Below are positions 7,135-8,455 of a stretch of 8,455 nt of DNA, one piece after another; position 1 is the first letter of the stretch; each line of letters starts with the position of its first letter. The stretch lies in NCBI GenBank assembly GCA_018714545.1, contig DVNG01000049.1, positions 1 through 8,455 on the forward strand, written 5' to 3'. Under the pieces are notes generated by a model. It was given only the letters and a program-made list of their open reading frames with translations, made no database searches and had not been told where the DNA came from. The DNA comes from Limousia pullorum. GTDB taxonomy: Bacteria; Bacillota; Clostridia; Oscillospirales; Acutalibacteraceae. A program made the translations under genes and the position numbers.

Positions 7135-7163
7135 ATGATATTACCAAAATGAAAGAATGTCAA
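7135..7163 (-). promoter_or_regulatory. Promoter of the SEDS/PBP operon
   Basis: On the minus strand a perfect -35, TTGACA (7163-7158), is followed after exactly 17 bases by TATCAT (7140-7135), matching TATAAT at 5 of 6 positions. Transcription would start near 7128, leaving an AT-rich leader of about 100 bases before the TTG at 7026. No conserved leader structure was recognised in it. Confidence 0.75.
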
Positions 7164-7284
7164 CAAACCTTTATGAATTATTCGGTATTTTACAGCTTTC
7201 GGCAAAAAACGCTATATATATTGTATTTATCAAAATTCTATGCCGGAAAAATAACAAACAAAAATACCCTTATGTGTATTTTAT
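7164..7284. other. AT-rich intergenic stretch, nothing recognised
   Basis: The divergent gap between the SEDS gene and the transporter gene spans 7027-7391. Apart from the two promoter regions listed separately, this middle part is very AT-rich (with a TATATATA run near 7213-7220). It holds no convincing gene, RNA or strong hairpin. Open frames crossing it lack ribosome binding sites and family resemblance. Confidence 0.6.
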
Positions 7285-7332
7285 TTCACAAACTTTACAC
7301 ATTTTTTACAAACAGATAACATTCTTTTTACT
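7285..7332 (+). promoter_or_regulatory. Pho-box-like array of TT[ATC]ACA hexamers
   Basis: Five hexamers on the coding strand: TTCACA (7285), TTTACA (7294), TTTACA (7305), ATAACA (7316) and TTTACT (7327). The last four are spaced exactly 11 bases apart, one helical turn. Three match the B. subtilis PhoP half-site TT[ATC]ACA exactly and the other two at 5 of 6 bases. The array ends 9 bases before a -10-like CATAAT, the position where a Pho box replaces a -35. The downstream gene is a phosphate transporter, which fits PhoB/PhoP activation under phosphate limitation. No binding data can be inferred from sequence alone. Confidence 0.65.
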
Positions 7333-7341
7333 TGCTAACCT

Positions 7342-7347
7342 CATAAT
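7342..7347 (+). promoter_or_regulatory. Probable -10 element of the Na/Pi transporter gene
   Basis: CATAAT matches TATAAT at 5 of 6 positions and has no acceptable -35 at 16-18 bases, as expected for an activator-dependent promoter. The start of transcription would be near 7354, about 38 bases before the ATG. The ribosome binding site is the AAAAGGATGG stretch at 7377-7386. An alternative pair, TTTACA (7294-7299) with TAACAT (7317-7322) at 17 bases, is also possible. Confidence 0.5.
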
Positions 7348-7391
7348 AGAAAATGATTTCAACACCAAAAAAGTATAAAAGGATGGTAGAA

Positions 7392-8455
7392 ATGGATATC
7401 TTATCAATCATTGCCCTTTTGGGAGGCCTTGCTTTCTTCCTTTTCGGAATGAACATAATGGGCGAAGGTCTTGAAAGGGTCGGCGGCGGAAAGCTTGAAA
7501 AAACACTTGAAAAGCTTACCGCCGGCGTTTTCAGAGGAGTTCTGCTTGGTGCAGCAGTTACAGCTGTTATTCAGAGTTCCTCAGCCACCACGGTAATGGT
7601 CGTTGGCTTCGTTAACTCAGGTATTATGAAGCTCGGTCAGGCTGTGGGCGTTATTATGGGTGCCAACATCGGTACAACCGTAACCGCTTGGCTTCTGAGC
7701 CTTACCGGCATTGAAGGCGACGGTCTTTTGATGCAAATGCTTAAACCAAGTACTTTTGCTCCTTTGTTTGCATTTATCGCTATTGCAATCACAATGTTTT
7801 CAAAGAAACAAAAGACAAAGGACATTTGCAGCATCGTAATCGGATTTGCAATCCTTATGGCAGGTATGGAAACAATGAGCGCAGCTGTTAAGCCTTTGGC
7901 AAACGCTCCTTGGTTCAGCCAGATGTTCCTTATGTTCGCAGGAAACCCAATCCTCGGTATCCTTGCCGGCGCTGTTTTGACAGCTATTATCCAGAGTTCT
8001 TCCGCATCTGTCGGTATTTTGCAGGCTTTGTCTGCAACAGGAGCTATCTCCTTCGGCGGTGCTTTCCCGATTATCCTCGGACAGAACATAGGTACCTGTG
8101 CCACCGCTCTTATCTCCTGTATCGGAGCAAAGAAAAATGCAAAGCGTGCGGCATTTATCCATCTTTATTTCAACATAGTTGGCGTTGTGGCAATTTCCCT
8201 GCTGTTCTATGGATTAAACGCTCTGTTTAGTTTTGATTTCGTAAACGGCACTATCACAAGAACCGGCATAGCTATTGTTCACACCTCATTCAACGTTATT
8301 GCAACCGCAATTCTCCTGCCGTTTAACAAGTTTCTTGTTAAGCTGGCAACACTTACAATCAAAGAGGACAAGCCTACAGGCGACGCTCCTTTCCTCGACG
8401 AAAGATTTCTCAACACACCTGCTATCGCTACAGAGCGCAGCATGAGACTTACAGC
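7392..8455 (+). CDS. Na+/phosphate cotransporter family protein, 3' end beyond window
   Basis: Inner-membrane transporter of the NptA/Na-Pi-II family, expected to import inorganic phosphate driven by sodium. 354 complete codons are present. The family hallmark is two repeats related by about 140 residues: QSSSATTVMV (61-70) with GANIGTT (90-96), and QSSSASVGIL (201-210) with GQNIGTC (230-236). These Gln-Ser-Ser-Ser hairpins form the substrate and sodium sites in this family. Hydrophobic segments occupy about 3-20, 48-78, 80-104, 122-137, 146-165, 177-198, 203-243, 256-280 and 292-311. From about 320 the chain becomes hydrophilic, where bacterial members usually continue into a cytoplasmic PhoU-like helical domain; that part is outside the window. 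The start is the ATG after AAAAGGATGG. The gene is divergent from the SEDS operon and follows the Pho-box-like array. Some relatives act in phosphate export or homeostasis, so direction is not proven. Confidence 0.94.
   Translation, partial: MDILSIIALLGGLAFFLFGMNIMGEGLERVGGGKLEKTLEKLTAGVFRGVLLGAAVTAVIQSSSATTVMVVGFVNSGIMKLGQAVGVIMGANIGTTVTAWLLSLTGIEGDGLLMQMLKPSTFAPLFAFIAIAITMFSKKQKTKDICSIVIGFAILMAGMETMSAAVKPLANAPWFSQMFLMFAGNPILGILAGAVLTAIIQSSSASVGILQALSATGAISFGGAFPIILGQNIGTCATALISCIGAKKNAKRAAFIHLYFNIVGVVAISLLFYGLNALFSFDFVNGTITRTGIAIVHTSFNVIATAILLPFNKFLVKLATLTIKEDKPTGDAPFLDERFLNTPAIATERSMRLT

Noticed and set aside
7197..7249. Inverted repeat TTTCGGCA / TGCCGGAAA
   Set aside because: The arms differ by one base in length and are separated by 36 bases, with no T-tract. 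Most likely chance in AT-rich DNA.
7080..7378. Two overlapping small plus-strand frames in the intergenic region
   Set aside because: AT-rich, Phe/Tyr/Lys/Asn-laden translations with no ribosome binding site. They cross the minus-strand promoter and the Pho-box-like array, so they are unlikely to be genes.
7637..8104. 155-codon open frame on the minus strand
   Set aside because: Opposite the well-supported Na/Pi transporter and without its own promoter or ribosome binding site.
7392..8455. DNA-level similarity between about 7560-7680 and 7980-8100, suggesting a repeat element
   Set aside because: Explained by the internal QSSS repeat of the transporter protein, an ancient feature of the whole family.

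Overview
The window looks like ordinary chromosome of a low-to-mid GC Gram-positive anaerobe, most likely a member of the Clostridia (perhaps the Ruminococcaceae/Oscillospiraceae area; this is inference). Pointers are strong AGGAGG-type ribosome binding sites, TTG starts, a two-subunit oxygen-sensitive class I fumarase, compact operons with AT-rich promoter gaps, and no sign of recent mobile DNA. Six protein genes are present, two of them cut by the window edges. No tRNA, rRNA, CRISPR array or insertion sequence was seen.

Left part (1-2244, minus strand): a two-component system. The response regulator (OmpR/PhoB type) comes first, and its sensor kinase overlaps it by 14 bases through a probable TTG start. 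The kinase runs off the left edge. Next comes a 171-base divergent control region (2245-2415) with two back-to-back promoters that appear to share one -35 hexamer inside a palindrome.

Middle (2416-3834, plus strand): the alpha and beta subunits of a class I [4Fe-4S] fumarate hydratase in a two-gene operon with a good promoter and a strong terminator. A second, oppositely oriented terminator closes the convergent operon that follows.

Right-middle (3946-7026, minus strand): a cell-wall synthesis operon. A SEDS-family glycosyltransferase (FtsW/RodA/SpoVE type) carries an N-terminal membrane anchor and an FHA phosphothreonine-binding domain. It is followed 12 bases later by a short class B penicillin-binding protein, its likely transpeptidase partner. 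A consensus-like promoter lies about 100 bases upstream. The arrangement condenses into one fusion and one neighbour what actinobacteria carry as separate fhaB, rodA and pbpA genes.

Right end (7392-8455, plus strand): the first 354 codons of a Na+/phosphate cotransporter (NptA/Na-Pi-II family). Upstream is a run of TT[ATC]ACA-like hexamers, four of them exactly 11 bases apart and ending 9 bases before a -10-like element. This is the layout of a Pho box, so the transporter is probably induced by phosphate limitation. The most interesting items are this Pho-box array, the FHA-SEDS fusion, and the shared divergent promoter.
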